A DNA stretch of 64,000 nucleotides from Novosphingobium sp. KA1 (GCF_017309955.1 NZ_CP021247.1:1513001-1577000), one strand, 5' to 3'; positions 26,575 to 35,517 are shown, numbered from the stretch's first letter. The notes: generated from the letters alone by a model not told the origin. A program made the numbers and translations.

Positions 26575-27387
26575 ATGGTCGCAGATGCGACGAGAATGGA
26601 TGGCAAGGTTGCCGTCATCACCGGCGGAGCCGGCGGGATCGGCGGCGCCACCGCCCGGTTGCTGACCGCGCGCGGGGCAAAAGTGGTGATCGCCGATATT
26701 GCCCTTTCCGCCGCCGAGGACCTGGCCGCGACATTGCCCGATGCCATCGCGGTGCACCTCGATCTGGAGCAGGAAACCTCGATAGAGGCGATGATCGCAC
26801 GGACAGTGGCCCAGTTCGGAAGGCTCGATGTGCTGCACAACAACGCGGCACTGCTCGGCCCCGACATCGCGCAGGCCGATGGCGATGTGGAGCACATGGC
26901 CACCGTACTCTGGGACCGGACTTACGCGGTCAATGTGCGCGGCACGATGATCGCCTGCCGCGCCGCCCTGCCGCATTTGCGGGCAAGTGGCGGCAATATC
27001 GTCAACACCGTCAGTAACCTCGCATTGCAGGGGCACATGATTCAGGCGGCCTATTCCTCCTCCAAGGCGGCGGTGATCCAGATGACCCGCGCCATCGCCG
27101 CCAGCCACGGCGTTCATGGCGTGCGCTGCAACGCCGTCGCCCCCGGCATGACGATGACCCCGGCGCTGCGCGAGGCTTTCCCGCCGGTGCTGCGGCAGGC
27201 GGTGGAGGAGGAAACCCTGCGCGACCGCCTCGGCGCGCCCGAGGACATTGCCGAGGCGGTGGCCTTCCTCGCCTCCGACGCGGCCCGCAACATCACGGGC
27301 CAGGTGCTGGTCGCCGATGGCGGCTGCGCCAGCCACGTTCCCGGAATCGCACGGTTCCGGGCCTTCTTTTCGGGAGAGCATGCATGA
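26575..27387 (+). CDS. Short-chain dehydrogenase/reductase
   Basis: A 270-residue classical SDR with an intact active site. ITGGAGGIGGATARLL is the cofactor loop, NNAA the structural motif, TVSNLALQG carries the Ser region and YSSSK the catalytic Tyr/Lys. CNAVAPGMTMTP and ITGQVLVADGG follow. ATG 26575 is 6 bases after GGGAGAG. Its end overlaps the FAD oxidoreductase start (ATGA at 27384), so the two act in one pathway. The substrate is unknown. Confidence 0.93.
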   Translation: MVADATRMDGKVAVITGGAGGIGGATARLLTARGAKVVIADIALSAAEDLAATLPDAIAVHLDLEQETSIEAMIARTVAQFGRLDVLHNNAALLGPDIAQADGDVEHMATVLWDRTYAVNVRGTMIACRAALPHLRASGGNIVNTVSNLALQGHMIQAAYSSSKAAVIQMTRAIAASHGVHGVRCNAVAPGMTMTPALREAFPPVLRQAVEEETLRDRLGAPEDIAEAVAFLASDAARNITGQVLVADGGCASHVPGIARFRAFFSGEHA

Positions 27388-28967
27388 GCCAGTACGACGT
27401 GGTCGTCATGGGCGGGGGGCACAACGGCCTCGTCGCCGCCGCCTACATGGCCAAGGCGGGCAAGAAGGTGATCGTGCTGGAGCGCAAGCCCCACTACGGC
27501 GGCGGCGTTTCCACGCGTGAGCTGATCCAGCCGGGTTTCTGGCATGACGAGCACTCCAACGTGCACATCATGATCCAGGGCAACCCGATGCTGCGCGAGG
27601 ACGAGTTGGGCCTGCTCGGCAAGTTCGGCCTCGAATATATCTATCCCGAACTGCCCCACGCCTCGATCTGGGAAGACGGGACCATGGTGCGCTCCTGGCG
27701 CGATCTGGACCGCACCTGCGAGGAAATCGCAGCCTTCTCGCCCAAGGACGCGGAGGCCTATCGCAAGTTCGCCACGGCCTCGATGGCAGCGCTGCCGATG
27801 TTCATGTCCGGCCTCTACGCCCCGCCGTTCCCGATGGGCGCCTTCGTGGCGATGATGGACCAGTCCGACGAAGGGCGCTTCCTGCTCGACGTCATGCAGC
27901 GCTCGGCGCTCGACGTGGTGAACCAGTATTTCGAGAGCGACCTGCTGCGCCTCCACATCGTGCGCATGGTCACCGAGAACCTGCAGATGCCCGACGAACT
28001 GGGCACCGGCATGGGCGCTTTCCTGATGCCGGGGATCATTCATGCCTATGGGTGCTCGATGCCCAAGGGCGGCTCCGGCCAGCTTTCCCACGCGCTGGTC
28101 CGCGCTATCGAGCATTTCGGCGGCGAAGTGCGCTGCAATGCCGAAGTGCGCCGGGTGATCGTATCCGGCGGCAAGGCCACCGGCCTCGAACTGGTGGATG
28201 GCGAGACTTTCATGGCGAAGGACGGCGTGATCGGCGCGATCCACCCGCATGTGCTGCGCAAGTTCGTGGCCGAAACGCCCGAGCCGGTACTCCAGCGCGC
28301 GGAGCGGGTGACGCAGTCCACCTTCTCGATCAACCTCACGCACCTGACCCTGAAGGAGCGGCTGCGCTTGAAGGTCGGCAACGACGCCAATGCCATGATG
28401 ACCGAGCTGATGGACTTCTACACCATGCGCGACATGCTGCTGGAGTACGACAAGCTGCGGCGCGGCGAAGTGTCCGAACGGCTGATCGCCGGCGGTGACA
28501 ACACGATCTTCGATCCCAGCCGGGCCCCCGAAGGCGCGGGTGTGTTCTACGGCGTGAACTTTGCGCCTTACGACCTCTGGCCCGATGGTCCGGGTTCGTG
28601 GGACGAACGCAAGGAAGAGATCGCCGACAAGGCGCTGGCGCAATACCGCAAGTTCTACGCGAACCTCGATGATGCCAACATCACCGGCCGCCTGATCCGC
28701 TCCCCCGTCGATCACGAGCGGGACAGTCCGGCCAGCTTCCTCAAGGGCGACATCCACGGCTGCGCACCGTTCTTCTACCAGTCGGTCGGACACCGGCCGA
28801 CGCCGGACCTCGGTTCGCTGCGGGTGCCGCAGATCGAGGGGCTCTATCTCGTCGGGCCGTTCATGCACCCGGGCGGCGGCGTGTTCGGCGCGGGCCGGGC
28901 GACGGCGATCCAGATGATGGACGACCTCGACATCGAATTCGACAAGGTTTGCGCAGGAGCGGTATGA
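27384..28967 (+). CDS. FAD-dependent oxidoreductase of the phytoene desaturase-like family
   Basis: A 527-residue flavoprotein. The N-terminal dinucleotide motif YDVVVMGGGHNGLVAAAYMAKAG is followed by the ERKPHYGGGVSTRE segment. A C-terminal FAD-closing region (GLYLVGPFMHPGGGVFGAGRATAIQ) is typical of the carotenoid desaturase/isomerase superfamily. Members outside carotenoid clusters oxidise or isomerise hydrophobic substrates. No carotenoid genes surround it, so a catabolic role is more likely. It overlaps both neighbours by ATGA. Confidence 0.9.
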   Translation: MSQYDVVVMGGGHNGLVAAAYMAKAGKKVIVLERKPHYGGGVSTRELIQPGFWHDEHSNVHIMIQGNPMLREDELGLLGKFGLEYIYPELPHASIWEDGTMVRSWRDLDRTCEEIAAFSPKDAEAYRKFATASMAALPMFMSGLYAPPFPMGAFVAMMDQSDEGRFLLDVMQRSALDVVNQYFESDLLRLHIVRMVTENLQMPDELGTGMGAFLMPGIIHAYGCSMPKGGSGQLSHALVRAIEHFGGEVRCNAEVRRVIVSGGKATGLELVDGETFMAKDGVIGAIHPHVLRKFVAETPEPVLQRAERVTQSTFSINLTHLTLKERLRLKVGNDANAMMTELMDFYTMRDMLLEYDKLRRGEVSERLIAGGDNTIFDPSRAPEGAGVFYGVNFAPYDLWPDGPGSWDERKEEIADKALAQYRKFYANLDDANITGRLIRSPVDHERDSPASFLKGDIHGCAPFFYQSVGHRPTPDLGSLRVPQIEGLYLVGPFMHPGGGVFGAGRATAIQMMDDLDIEFDKVCAGAV

Positions 28968-29203
28968 TGGCACAGAACAAGAAGGCCCCCGTGATGCGCA
29001 TCCTCGATGCGCAGGACAAGGAATTGATGGCGGTGCGCCGGATCGAGCGGGACGGCGACAACCTGATGATCCGCGGCAAGATCTTCGGGGCGATGCCGAT
29101 GGTCGCCAAAGTGACGCCGGAAGAAGCGCGCGCGGCGCTCAAGCTGCTGGATGCCAGGACGATCCTGTTCATCCTCAGCCTGCTGTTCCGCAAGGGGCGC
29201 TGA
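28964..29203 (+). CDS. 79-residue protein coupled to the FAD oxidoreductase, function unknown
   Basis: The start ATG overlaps the oxidoreductase stop (ATGA at 28964-28967) and follows AGGAGC, so translation is coupled. The first 60 residues are hydrophilic (LDAQDKELMAVRRIERDGDNLMIRGKIFGAMP). The end, DARTILFILSLLFRKGR, is a short hydrophobic amphipathic tail that could touch the membrane. I do not recognise the family; a structural or accessory role for the flavoenzyme is only a guess from coupling. Confidence 0.75.
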   Translation: MMAQNKKAPVMRILDAQDKELMAVRRIERDGDNLMIRGKIFGAMPMVAKVTPEEARAALKLLDARTILFILSLLFRKGR

Positions 29204-29209
29204 CATGGG

Positions 29210-29242
29210 GCAGAGGCGCAAGCTGCGCGCATGCGCCTCTGC
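29210..29242 (+). terminator. Hairpin after the SDR-FAD oxidoreductase operon
   Basis: GCAGAGGCGCA (29210-29220) and TGCGCCTCTGC (29232-29242) form an 11-bp perfect stem 7 bp after the stop codon. No T-tract follows, so it is a likely but unproven terminator. Confidence 0.55.
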
Positions 29243-29377
29243 ATCCTGCGAAAAATGCGCGAGCGCGGGTGTACTCCTGCAACAATTGCCGTAAGTCCGC
29301 TCCGATTGGCAATTTTCGAAAAGGACAGGGCAAGTGACGGCAGATCGGGGCAACCGCGTGGCTAAAGGCGCGGGCCG

Positions 29378-30649
29378 GTGAACGCATACCGCCGTCATGC
29401 GCGCATCCTGACCGCCAGCCTGGTCGGCACCGCGGTCGAGTTCTACGACTTCTACGTCTACGCCACCGCCGCCGCGCTGGTGTTCGGGCCGCTGTTCTTC
29501 CCGGCCCATTCCGCCTCGATCCAGCAACTGGCGGCCTATGCCAGTTTCGGCGTGGCCTTTGTCGCCCGCCCGGTGGGGGCGATGCTGTTCGGCCACTTCG
29601 GGGACCGGATCGGCCGCAAGTCGACGCTGGTCGCCTCGCTGCTCTTGATGGGCGGGGCGACGGTCGCCATCGGTCTTTTGCCCACTTACGAGAGCGCGGG
29701 CTGGATCGCGCCGTTCCTGCTCTGCCTGATGCGTTTTGCCCAGGGCCTTGGCCTTGGCGGCGAATGGGGCGGCGCGGCGCTGCTGGCGGTGGAGAATGCC
29801 CCGCCGGGCTGGCGCGCGCGCTTCGGCATGTTCCCGCAGTTGGGGGCGCCGGTGGGTTTCATCGCGGCGAACGGCCTGTTCCTCCTGCTCAGCCTGACCC
29901 TGTCCGAAAGCGATTTCGTGCGCTGGGGCTGGCGCATCCCGTTCCTGCTGAGTTCGGTGCTGGTCGGCCTCGGCCTGTGGATCCGCTTCCGCCTTGCGGA
30001 AACCCCGTCCTTTGCGGCCACGCACGGCGAGCAGCCCAAGGCGATCCCGATCATCGAGCTGTTCCGCACCCACTTGCGCCAGACGCTGGCGGGCACGTTC
30101 GCGGTCGTCGCCTGTTTCGCGATCTATTACCTCACCACCGCCTTTGCGCTGGGTTATGGCACCACGACGCTCGGCTACGACCGTCAGGCGTTCCTGGGCG
30201 TGCAGCTTTTCGCGATCCTGTTCATGGCCGTGGGCATCGTGCTGGCCGGTTATGCGGCGGACCGCTGGACCTCGCGCACGGTGCTGATCGCGGGCAGTGC
30301 GGGCGCCATCGTTGTCGGCTTGCTGATGGGCCCGATGTTCGCGGCCGGATCGCTCACCGCCATCGCCGCGTTCCTCTCGCTCGGCCTGTTCACCATGGGC
30401 TTTGTCTATGGCCCGCTCGCCTCGCTGCTGCCGCAGCTGTTCGATGCGCGGGTGCGCTACACGGGATCGTCGATCGCCTTCAACGTCGGCGGCATTCTCG
30501 GCGGCGGTTTTGCGCCGGCGGTGGCGCAGGGGCTGGTGGACAGGGGCGGGGTGCTGTTCGTCGGCCTCTACATCTCGCTTGCCGCCGTGCTCAGCCTGGT
30601 CGGCCTGCTCTGGGTGCCGCGCCATACCGAGGCGGCGTTTTCCACCTGA
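29378..30649 (+). CDS. MHS-type MFS transporter (metabolite:H+ symporter)
   Basis: A 423-residue transporter of the metabolite:H+ symporter branch (KgtP/ShiA/ProP-like). The start RRHARILTASLVGTAVEFYDFYVYATAAALVFGPLFFP and the loop GHFGDRIGRKSTLVASLLLMG are typical, as is LGLGGEWGGAALLAVE. It likely imports an organic acid. The GTG at 29378 is the first start in the frame; the upstream site is weak. It follows the SDR-FAD operon after 174 bp. Confidence 0.92.
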   Translation: MNAYRRHARILTASLVGTAVEFYDFYVYATAAALVFGPLFFPAHSASIQQLAAYASFGVAFVARPVGAMLFGHFGDRIGRKSTLVASLLLMGGATVAIGLLPTYESAGWIAPFLLCLMRFAQGLGLGGEWGGAALLAVENAPPGWRARFGMFPQLGAPVGFIAANGLFLLLSLTLSESDFVRWGWRIPFLLSSVLVGLGLWIRFRLAETPSFAATHGEQPKAIPIIELFRTHLRQTLAGTFAVVACFAIYYLTTAFALGYGTTTLGYDRQAFLGVQLFAILFMAVGIVLAGYAADRWTSRTVLIAGSAGAIVVGLLMGPMFAAGSLTAIAAFLSLGLFTMGFVYGPLASLLPQLFDARVRYTGSSIAFNVGGILGGGFAPAVAQGLVDRGGVLFVGLYISLAAVLSLVGLLWVPRHTEAAFST

Positions 30650-30754
30650 CGCCAATTCGGCGCGCTCGATAGCTGCGATCCGATTCCATGCGTTTTTCCT
30701 GGCTCATCCTGCCGGTCATAACCGAGCTCTGGAAAAGTCAGGATCGAGACAAGC

Positions 30755-31825
30755 ATGAGCATTCTGGGAGTAGAGAGCGTCCTGTTCGGCGTCGCCGACG
30801 TGGCCGAGCACGCACGGTTCTGGACCGATTTCGGCCTGCCGGTGGAAAGCGCGGGCGAAAACGAGGCGGTGTTCCGCCTTGCCTCGGGCAGCCGGCTGAT
30901 CGTGCTGCGCCACGGCGACGCCCGCCTGCCGAGCCCGGACCCGTTCCCCGGCGACGGCCTCAAGGAAACCGTCTGGGGCGTCGACAGTGCCGACAACCTT
31001 GAGGCAATCGCCGCCAGCCTCGCCTCGGAAGTGGCGGTGACGCGCGATGCCGACGGCACCGTCCACGCCGTCTGCCCCGACGGCCAGCCGATCGCCCTGC
31101 GCGTCTGGGCCAAGCGGGCGTTCCATTCGGAAGCGAGCCCGGTCAACACCCCCGCCAGCTATCCGCGCTTCAACCAGCACCGCATCTGGCGCCAGCGGGC
31201 GGTGCCCAAGACGATCAACCACGTGGTGTTCTTCTCGCCCGATTACGTCGGCAGTTTCGAGTTCTACGAGCGCCACTTCGGCTTCCACTATGTCGACCAT
31301 TCGAAGGGCGTCGGCATCTTCGCGCGCGCGGGCGGCACCTATGAGCACCACTCGATCTTCTGGGTGAACTGCGACCTTCCCATCGCCCCCGACCACTTCA
31401 AGTTCATGCACATCGCCTTCGGCATGGACGACATCGACGAAGTCATGCTCGGCGCCAACATCATGGAGGCGAAGGGCTGGAAGAACGAGAGCATGAACAG
31501 CTCGGGCGGCATCTCGCGCCACCGCATTTCCAGCGCGATCTATTATTACTGCGACATGCCCGGCAAGGCGGGCGAGGCCGAGTATCACGCCGATACCGAC
31601 TATCTCGACGAGAACTGGGTGCCGCGGGCCTGGGACTTCCGCTTCGGCTCGCTGCTGTGGTCGAACAATGCCCCGCCGATCTTCCGGGGCGACAACATTC
31701 CCTGGGACATGACGTTCGATGCCGACCGCGCCAGCTTCGAGGCGCACCGCAAGCACAAGCCGGGCAAGCAGCCCGCCGAGGGCAAGCTGGGCGAACTGAC
31801 CGAGGACGACGAACACGCGATCTGA
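30755..31825 (+). CDS. VOC family protein, probable extradiol-type ring-cleavage dioxygenase
   Basis: A 356-residue two-module VOC protein. The N-terminal half (LFGVADVAEHARFWTDFGLPVE) and the C-terminal half (INHVVFFSPDYVGSFEFYERHFGF) are repeated folds. Candidate iron ligands sit in the second half: His156 (INHVVF), His219 (MHIAFGM) and Glu276 (GEAEYHAD), the H-H-E spacing of extradiol dioxygenases such as BphC. The exact catechol-like substrate cannot be read. It sits with a transporter upstream and an FMN reductase downstream, consistent with aromatic catabolism. Confidence 0.85.
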   Translation: MSILGVESVLFGVADVAEHARFWTDFGLPVESAGENEAVFRLASGSRLIVLRHGDARLPSPDPFPGDGLKETVWGVDSADNLEAIAASLASEVAVTRDADGTVHAVCPDGQPIALRVWAKRAFHSEASPVNTPASYPRFNQHRIWRQRAVPKTINHVVFFSPDYVGSFEFYERHFGFHYVDHSKGVGIFARAGGTYEHHSIFWVNCDLPIAPDHFKFMHIAFGMDDIDEVMLGANIMEAKGWKNESMNSSGGISRHRISSAIYYYCDMPGKAGEAEYHADTDYLDENWVPRAWDFRFGSLLWSNNAPPIFRGDNIPWDMTFDADRASFEAHRKHKPGKQPAEGKLGELTEDDEHAI

Positions 31826-31928
31826 CGGCAGATGACGGGCGGCACTTTCCTCATTTTATGGGGACTTCCAAAGGCTACCATTTGCAGGGATAGTGCCGCG
31901 CGGCAGCCAGTAGCCGTAAGGAGTCGTC

Positions 31929-32477
31929 ATGTCGAAGATCGCCGTTGTCGTCGGAAGCCTGCGCGCAGGATCGTTCAACCGCCAGTTCGCGGAAGCGCTG
32001 ATCCGCCTGCCGGCAGGCGAGGGCCATGAATTCACCTTTGCCGATATCGGCTCGCTGCCGCTTTACGACCAGGACGACGATGCCGATCAGGCCGAGCCGG
32101 TCAAGGCGCTCAAGGCGCTCATTGCCGGTTCGGACGGCGTGATCTTCGTGACGCCGGAATACAACCGGTCGTTCCCGGGCGTGCTCAAGAACGCCATCGA
32201 CCATGCCTCGCGCCCTTATGGGCAGAGCGTCTGGGCGGGCAAGCCGGCTGGCGTGATCGGTGTTTCGATCGGTGCCATCGGCTCGGCGCTGGCACAGCAG
32301 CACTTGCGCAACGTGCTGGCCTATCTCGACATGCCCACGCTCGGCGCGCCCGAGGCGTTCATCCAGTGGAAGGACGGGCTGATCACGCCTGAAGGCACCA
32401 TCGGCGAGCAGTCGGCCGGGTTCGTCGGCGGCTGGCTGGAGAACTTCCTCGCGCTGGTCGACCGCCACAAGGGGTGA
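31929..32477 (+). CDS. NADPH-dependent FMN reductase family protein
   Basis: A 182-residue flavodoxin-fold reductase. KIAVVVGSLRAGSFNRQ binds the FMN phosphate, and VTPEYNRSFPGVLKNAIDHASRP is the family signature. Members reduce FMN or quinones, or protect against electrophiles. AAGGAG lies 6 bases before the ATG. It may recycle flavin or quinone products for the neighbouring oxygenases. A hairpin-rich element follows its stop. Confidence 0.92.
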   Translation: MSKIAVVVGSLRAGSFNRQFAEALIRLPAGEGHEFTFADIGSLPLYDQDDDADQAEPVKALKALIAGSDGVIFVTPEYNRSFPGVLKNAIDHASRPYGQSVWAGKPAGVIGVSIGAIGSALAQQHLRNVLAYLDMPTLGAPEAFIQWKDGLITPEGTIGEQSAGFVGGWLENFLALVDRHKG

Positions 32478-32489
32478 GAGGCTGTTTTG

Positions 32490-32560
32490 AAAATGCCCGA
32501 ACGGGCATTTTTGCGGCGGCACGGGCCGGTGCCGCGAAATGCGCTTTTTTGCGAATTTCC
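32490..32560. repeat. Hairpin cluster, reduced form of the element at 60484
   Basis: AAAATGCCCG and CGGGCATTTT (32490-32511) form a 10-bp stem. A GCGGC...GCCGC stem around GGCACGGGCCGGT follows (32513-32535), then an imperfect hairpin GAAATGCGC/GCGAATTTC (32536-32559). The same order, outer hairpin then GCGGC/GCCGC stem then outer hairpin, occurs with extra arms at 60484-60658. It lies between convergent genes and could also terminate them. Confidence 0.6.
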
Positions 32561-32580
32561 AGATAGTCTCGGAGGCGGCC

Positions 32581-33366
32581 TTACGGCGCCGCGGCCTGAC
32601 TGCGGCGCCGTTCCGCCTCCGCAAGCGCGGCGCGGTAGATCGGCTGCATCGCCGCATAACCCGCCGCGTTGGGGTGGATGCCGTCGACGAACAGCTCTTC
32701 GCGGATCGATCCGTCGGGACGCGCCAGGGCGGCGTGGTAGTCGGCAAGGACCAGCCCTTCCTGGCGGGCGATCTGGCTCAGGCGCTGGTTGACCCGGGCG
32801 ATGGCGGGGCCTGGGTCGGGCGCGAACAGGCCGCCGAAACCTTTCGAGGGCGGCAGCGTGCCGAGGATCAGCACCGCGCCGTGCCGCCGTGCCTGCTCGG
32901 CCATGGTGCGGACATTGCCGTCGATCTGGTCCAGCGTGACCGGGCCGGTCAGGCCGAACACGTCGTTGCTGCCGAGCATGAGGTGGATGATGCGCGGGCC
33001 GAGGTCCAGCGCGTCCTGCCGGAAACGCAGCAGGATCTGGCTGCTGGTCTGGCCGCCGACGCCGCGATTGACCACTTGCGTGCCCAGCGTGGGCCAGCCC
33101 ATCGTGATCGAATCGCCGATCATCACGACTTCGGGATGCAGGCCCTCGCGCCGAAGGGCGGTGTTGGCGGCGCGGTAGAAGCACAGGCCGCCCCAGTCGT
33201 CGTAGTCGCTGCCGGTGATCGAGCGGCCCGCCGGGCTGCAGGCGCTGTCGGTCAGCCCGACAAGGCGGGCGCGGCGCTGGTCTTTCCAGACACTGTGGCC
33301 GACCAGCCCCAATCCCAGCCCCACAAGCAAAAGCCCGGGCACGACGATGCGCAGCCGCACCGTCAT
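32581..33366 (-). CDS. SGNH/GDSL-type lipase or esterase, membrane-anchored or exported
   Basis: A 261-residue protein with an N-terminal hydrophobic segment (IVVPGLLLVGLGLGLVGHSVW, residues 6-26) that is a signal anchor. The SGNH hydrolase blocks follow: VVMIGDSITMGW (Ser), GVGGQTS (Gly), LMLGSNDVFG (Asn) and DGIHPNAAGY (Asp/His). ATG 33366 gives the membrane segment near the N-terminus. The gene lies downstream of ACP-spt on the same strand (34 bp gap) and may remodel lipids or acetyl groups; this is inference. Confidence 0.9.
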   Translation of the reverse strand: MTVRLRIVVPGLLLVGLGLGLVGHSVWKDQRRARLVGLTDSACSPAGRSITGSDYDDWGGLCFYRAANTALRREGLHPEVVMIGDSITMGWPTLGTQVVNRGVGGQTSSQILLRFRQDALDLGPRIIHLMLGSNDVFGLTGPVTLDQIDGNVRTMAEQARRHGAVLILGTLPPSKGFGGLFAPDPGPAIARVNQRLSQIARQEGLVLADYHAALARPDGSIREELFVDGIHPNAAGYAAMQPIYRAALAEAERRRSQAAAP

Positions 33367-33400
33367 GCCCGGGCCTTTGCCTGGATCGCGCAAGCGCGGC

Positions 33401-34639
33401 TTAGCCGAGAATGCCGGCCGTCTTGCCCGCACGCGTGAACATGCCGATGATCTGCTGGACCTGTTCGGCCGAGTGCTCGGCGCAGAGCGAGCAGCGCAGC
33501 AGCGTCATGTTGGCAGGGGTCGCCGGCGGACGCGCGAGGTTCACGTAGAGGCCCTCGTGCAGCAGCGCTTCCCACATCATCGCGCCGCGTTCGAGGTCGG
33601 GCATGATGACGGCGATGATCGCGCTCTGCGGCTCCTCGGTGCCGAGCTGGAAGCCGGCATCGGCCAGGCCCTTGTGCAGGACCTTGGAGTTTTCCCAGAG
33701 GTGCGCGCGCTTGTCGGCGGCGTGCATCAGCTTGCGCACCGAAGTCGCGGCGGTGGCGACGACGCTGGGCGGCAGGCTGGCGGTGAAGACGTAAGGACGG
33801 CAGACCAGGCGCATGATCTCGAACTTGGGGTGGTTCGAGACGCAGAAGCCGCCGACGGTGCCGACCGACTTGGAGAACGTGCCGATCACGAAGTCGACAT
33901 CGTCAAGGCAGCCCTGGTCCTCGGCCACGCCGCGGCCGTTGGGGCCGATGAAGCCCATCGAGTGCGCTTCGTCCACCAGCACCATGGCGCCGTACTTCTT
34001 GGCGACCGCGATCATCTCCTTGAGCGGGGCGATGTCGCCCAGCATCGAGTAGACGCCTTCCAGCACGACCAGCTTGCCCGCGCCCTCGGGAATGCGGCGC
34101 AGGCGCTTTTCCATCGCCTCGATGTCGTTGTGCTTGAACGGCACGACTTCGGCGTCGCCCATCTTGCAGCCGTCCCAGATCGAGGCGTGGCTGTCGATGT
34201 CGAGCACGATGTAATCGCCCTTGCCGGCGATGGTCGAGATGATGCCGAGGTTGGCCTGATAGCCGGTCGAGAACACCATGGCGTGCTTCATGTCGTAGAA
34301 GTCGCATAGCGCTTCCTCGACCGCCTTGTGCCCCGCGTAGGTGCCGTTCAGCACGCGGCTGCCGGTGGTGCCGGCGCCGAAGTCGTCCAGCGCCTGCTTG
34401 CCCGCGGCGATGACGTCGGGGTCGAAGGTCATGCCCATGTAGTTGTAGGTGCCGAGCAGGATCGTCTCGCGCCCGTTACACATCGCGACGGTGGGCGAGA
34501 TCACCTTTTCCATGACGAGGCCGAACGGATCGGTCACGCCGGTGGAGAGCAGGCCCTTGCGCATCTCGATCAGCGGATCGAACTTGCTGAACAGGTCGGT
34601 TGCGCCTTGCGTCTCGTTATCGCTGAGCATGTCGGTCAT
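33401..34639 (-). CDS. spt: Serine palmitoyltransferase
   Basis: This PLP enzyme condenses L-serine with an acyl thioester to 3-ketodihydrosphingosine, the first step of sphingolipid synthesis and a hallmark of sphingomonads. The protein has 412 residues of the alpha-oxoamine synthase type. The PLP-stacking His is in DIDSHASIWDG (about residue 151), the Asp and His in VDEAHSMG, and the PLP lysine in GTFSKSVG (about residue 257). No membrane anchor is seen, as expected for the soluble bacterial enzyme. The acyl carrier protein gene is 11 bp upstream, suggesting acyl-ACP as donor. Confidence 0.93.
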   Translation of the reverse strand: MTDMLSDNETQGATDLFSKFDPLIEMRKGLLSTGVTDPFGLVMEKVISPTVAMCNGRETILLGTYNYMGMTFDPDVIAAGKQALDDFGAGTTGSRVLNGTYAGHKAVEEALCDFYDMKHAMVFSTGYQANLGIISTIAGKGDYIVLDIDSHASIWDGCKMGDAEVVPFKHNDIEAMEKRLRRIPEGAGKLVVLEGVYSMLGDIAPLKEMIAVAKKYGAMVLVDEAHSMGFIGPNGRGVAEDQGCLDDVDFVIGTFSKSVGTVGGFCVSNHPKFEIMRLVCRPYVFTASLPPSVVATAATSVRKLMHAADKRAHLWENSKVLHKGLADAGFQLGTEEPQSAIIAVIMPDLERGAMMWEALLHEGLYVNLARPPATPANMTLLRCSLCAEHSAEQVQQIIGMFTRAGKTAGILG

Positions 34640-34650
34640 CGCAGAATCCT

Positions 34651-34896
34651 TCAGCCCTGGAGCTTGACCACGGCGTCGACGAGCTGGCCGTAGTTCTCGA
34701 TCTCGGCCTGCTGGTTCATCGAGATGATGATGTCGAAGCCGTCTTCGATTTCGGCCACGAAGTCCATCACGGTCAGGCTGTCGAATTCGAGATCGTCGGT
34801 GAAGCGGGTCGCGTCGGTAATCTCGATGCCCTTCTTGTTGAAAGGTTCGATCAGCGCGGCGATGCGGGCCGAGGTCTCTGCGCGGTCCATGGTCAT
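34651..34896 (-). CDS. Acyl carrier protein dedicated to sphingolipid synthesis
   Basis: An 81-residue acyl carrier protein. The phosphopantetheine site is the Ser in DDLEFDSLTVMDF (residue 40). ATG 34896 gives the normal ACP length; a longer frame would add 25 unlike residues. It is 11 bp upstream of spt on the same strand. Sphingolipid-producing alphaproteobacteria carry such an ACP beside spt, so the dedicated role is well supported by context. Confidence 0.92.
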   Translation of the reverse strand: MTMDRAETSARIAALIEPFNKKGIEITDATRFTDDLEFDSLTVMDFVAEIEDGFDIIISMNQQAEIENYGQLVDAVVKLQG

Positions 34897-35025
34897 TTCA
34901 ACTCCGGTAATTTCGGTCGGCGCTCTGGCCGATAATTGCGGCGCAAAAGCGGCGGCGGGGGGTAAAGTCAAGCACGGGCGCGTCGGGAAGGGCCATATCG
35001 GCGTCCGGAACGCTTGCGGGAAGGG

Positions 35026-35388
35026 TCAGACCAGCGCTCGGACGGCTTGCATGAAGGGACCGATCGAGACCGGCTTGGCGAGATAGCCTTCGGCCCCCGC
35101 CTCGCGGATACGCTCCTCGTCGCCCTTGCCGGCATAGGCCGTGACGGCCAGCACCGGGATCGTGCGCAGGACCGCGTCCTTCTTGGCCGCCTCGATCAGG
35201 TCCAGCCCCGAGACATTGGGCAACTGGATGTCCATGATGACGAGGTTGGGTACGAATTCGCGCGCCCTGTCGAGCGCGTGGAGCCCGTCCGCGACCGGCT
35301 CCACCGAGAAGCCCTGACTCGTGAGAACATCGCAAAAGAGCTTCCGGTTAAGGTCGTTGTCCTCGACAACAAGGATTCGCTTTGCCAT
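35026..35388 (-). CDS. divK: Single-domain response regulator, DivK homologue
   Basis: A 120-residue receiver-only protein. RILVVEDNDLNRKLFCDVL and LVIMDIQLPNVSGLD hold the acidic pocket and phospho-acceptor Asp53. TAYAGKGDEERIREAG and YLAKPVS carry the conserved Thr/Lys. Residue numbering and the GDEERIREAG helix closely match Caulobacter DivK, which controls cell polarity and the CtrA pathway through PleC and DivJ. ATG 35388 (MAKRILVVEDN) is chosen over 35406. It is probably its own transcript, 129 bp upstream of ACP. Confidence 0.9.
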   Translation of the reverse strand: MAKRILVVEDNDLNRKLFCDVLTSQGFSVEPVADGLHALDRAREFVPNLVIMDIQLPNVSGLDLIEAAKKDAVLRTIPVLAVTAYAGKGDEERIREAGAEGYLAKPVSIGPFMQAVRALV

Positions 35389-35517
35389 TCCGCGCCTGAA
35401 CCCCATCTAGTGGCTGAACCGCCGCTCTAGGACAGGCAAGCGAGGCTGACAATTCTCGGAAGTTCCCCTTCCTCATCGCAGGATGCCGAAACGCTGGCGC
35501 TCCACGCGCTGGGCTGG

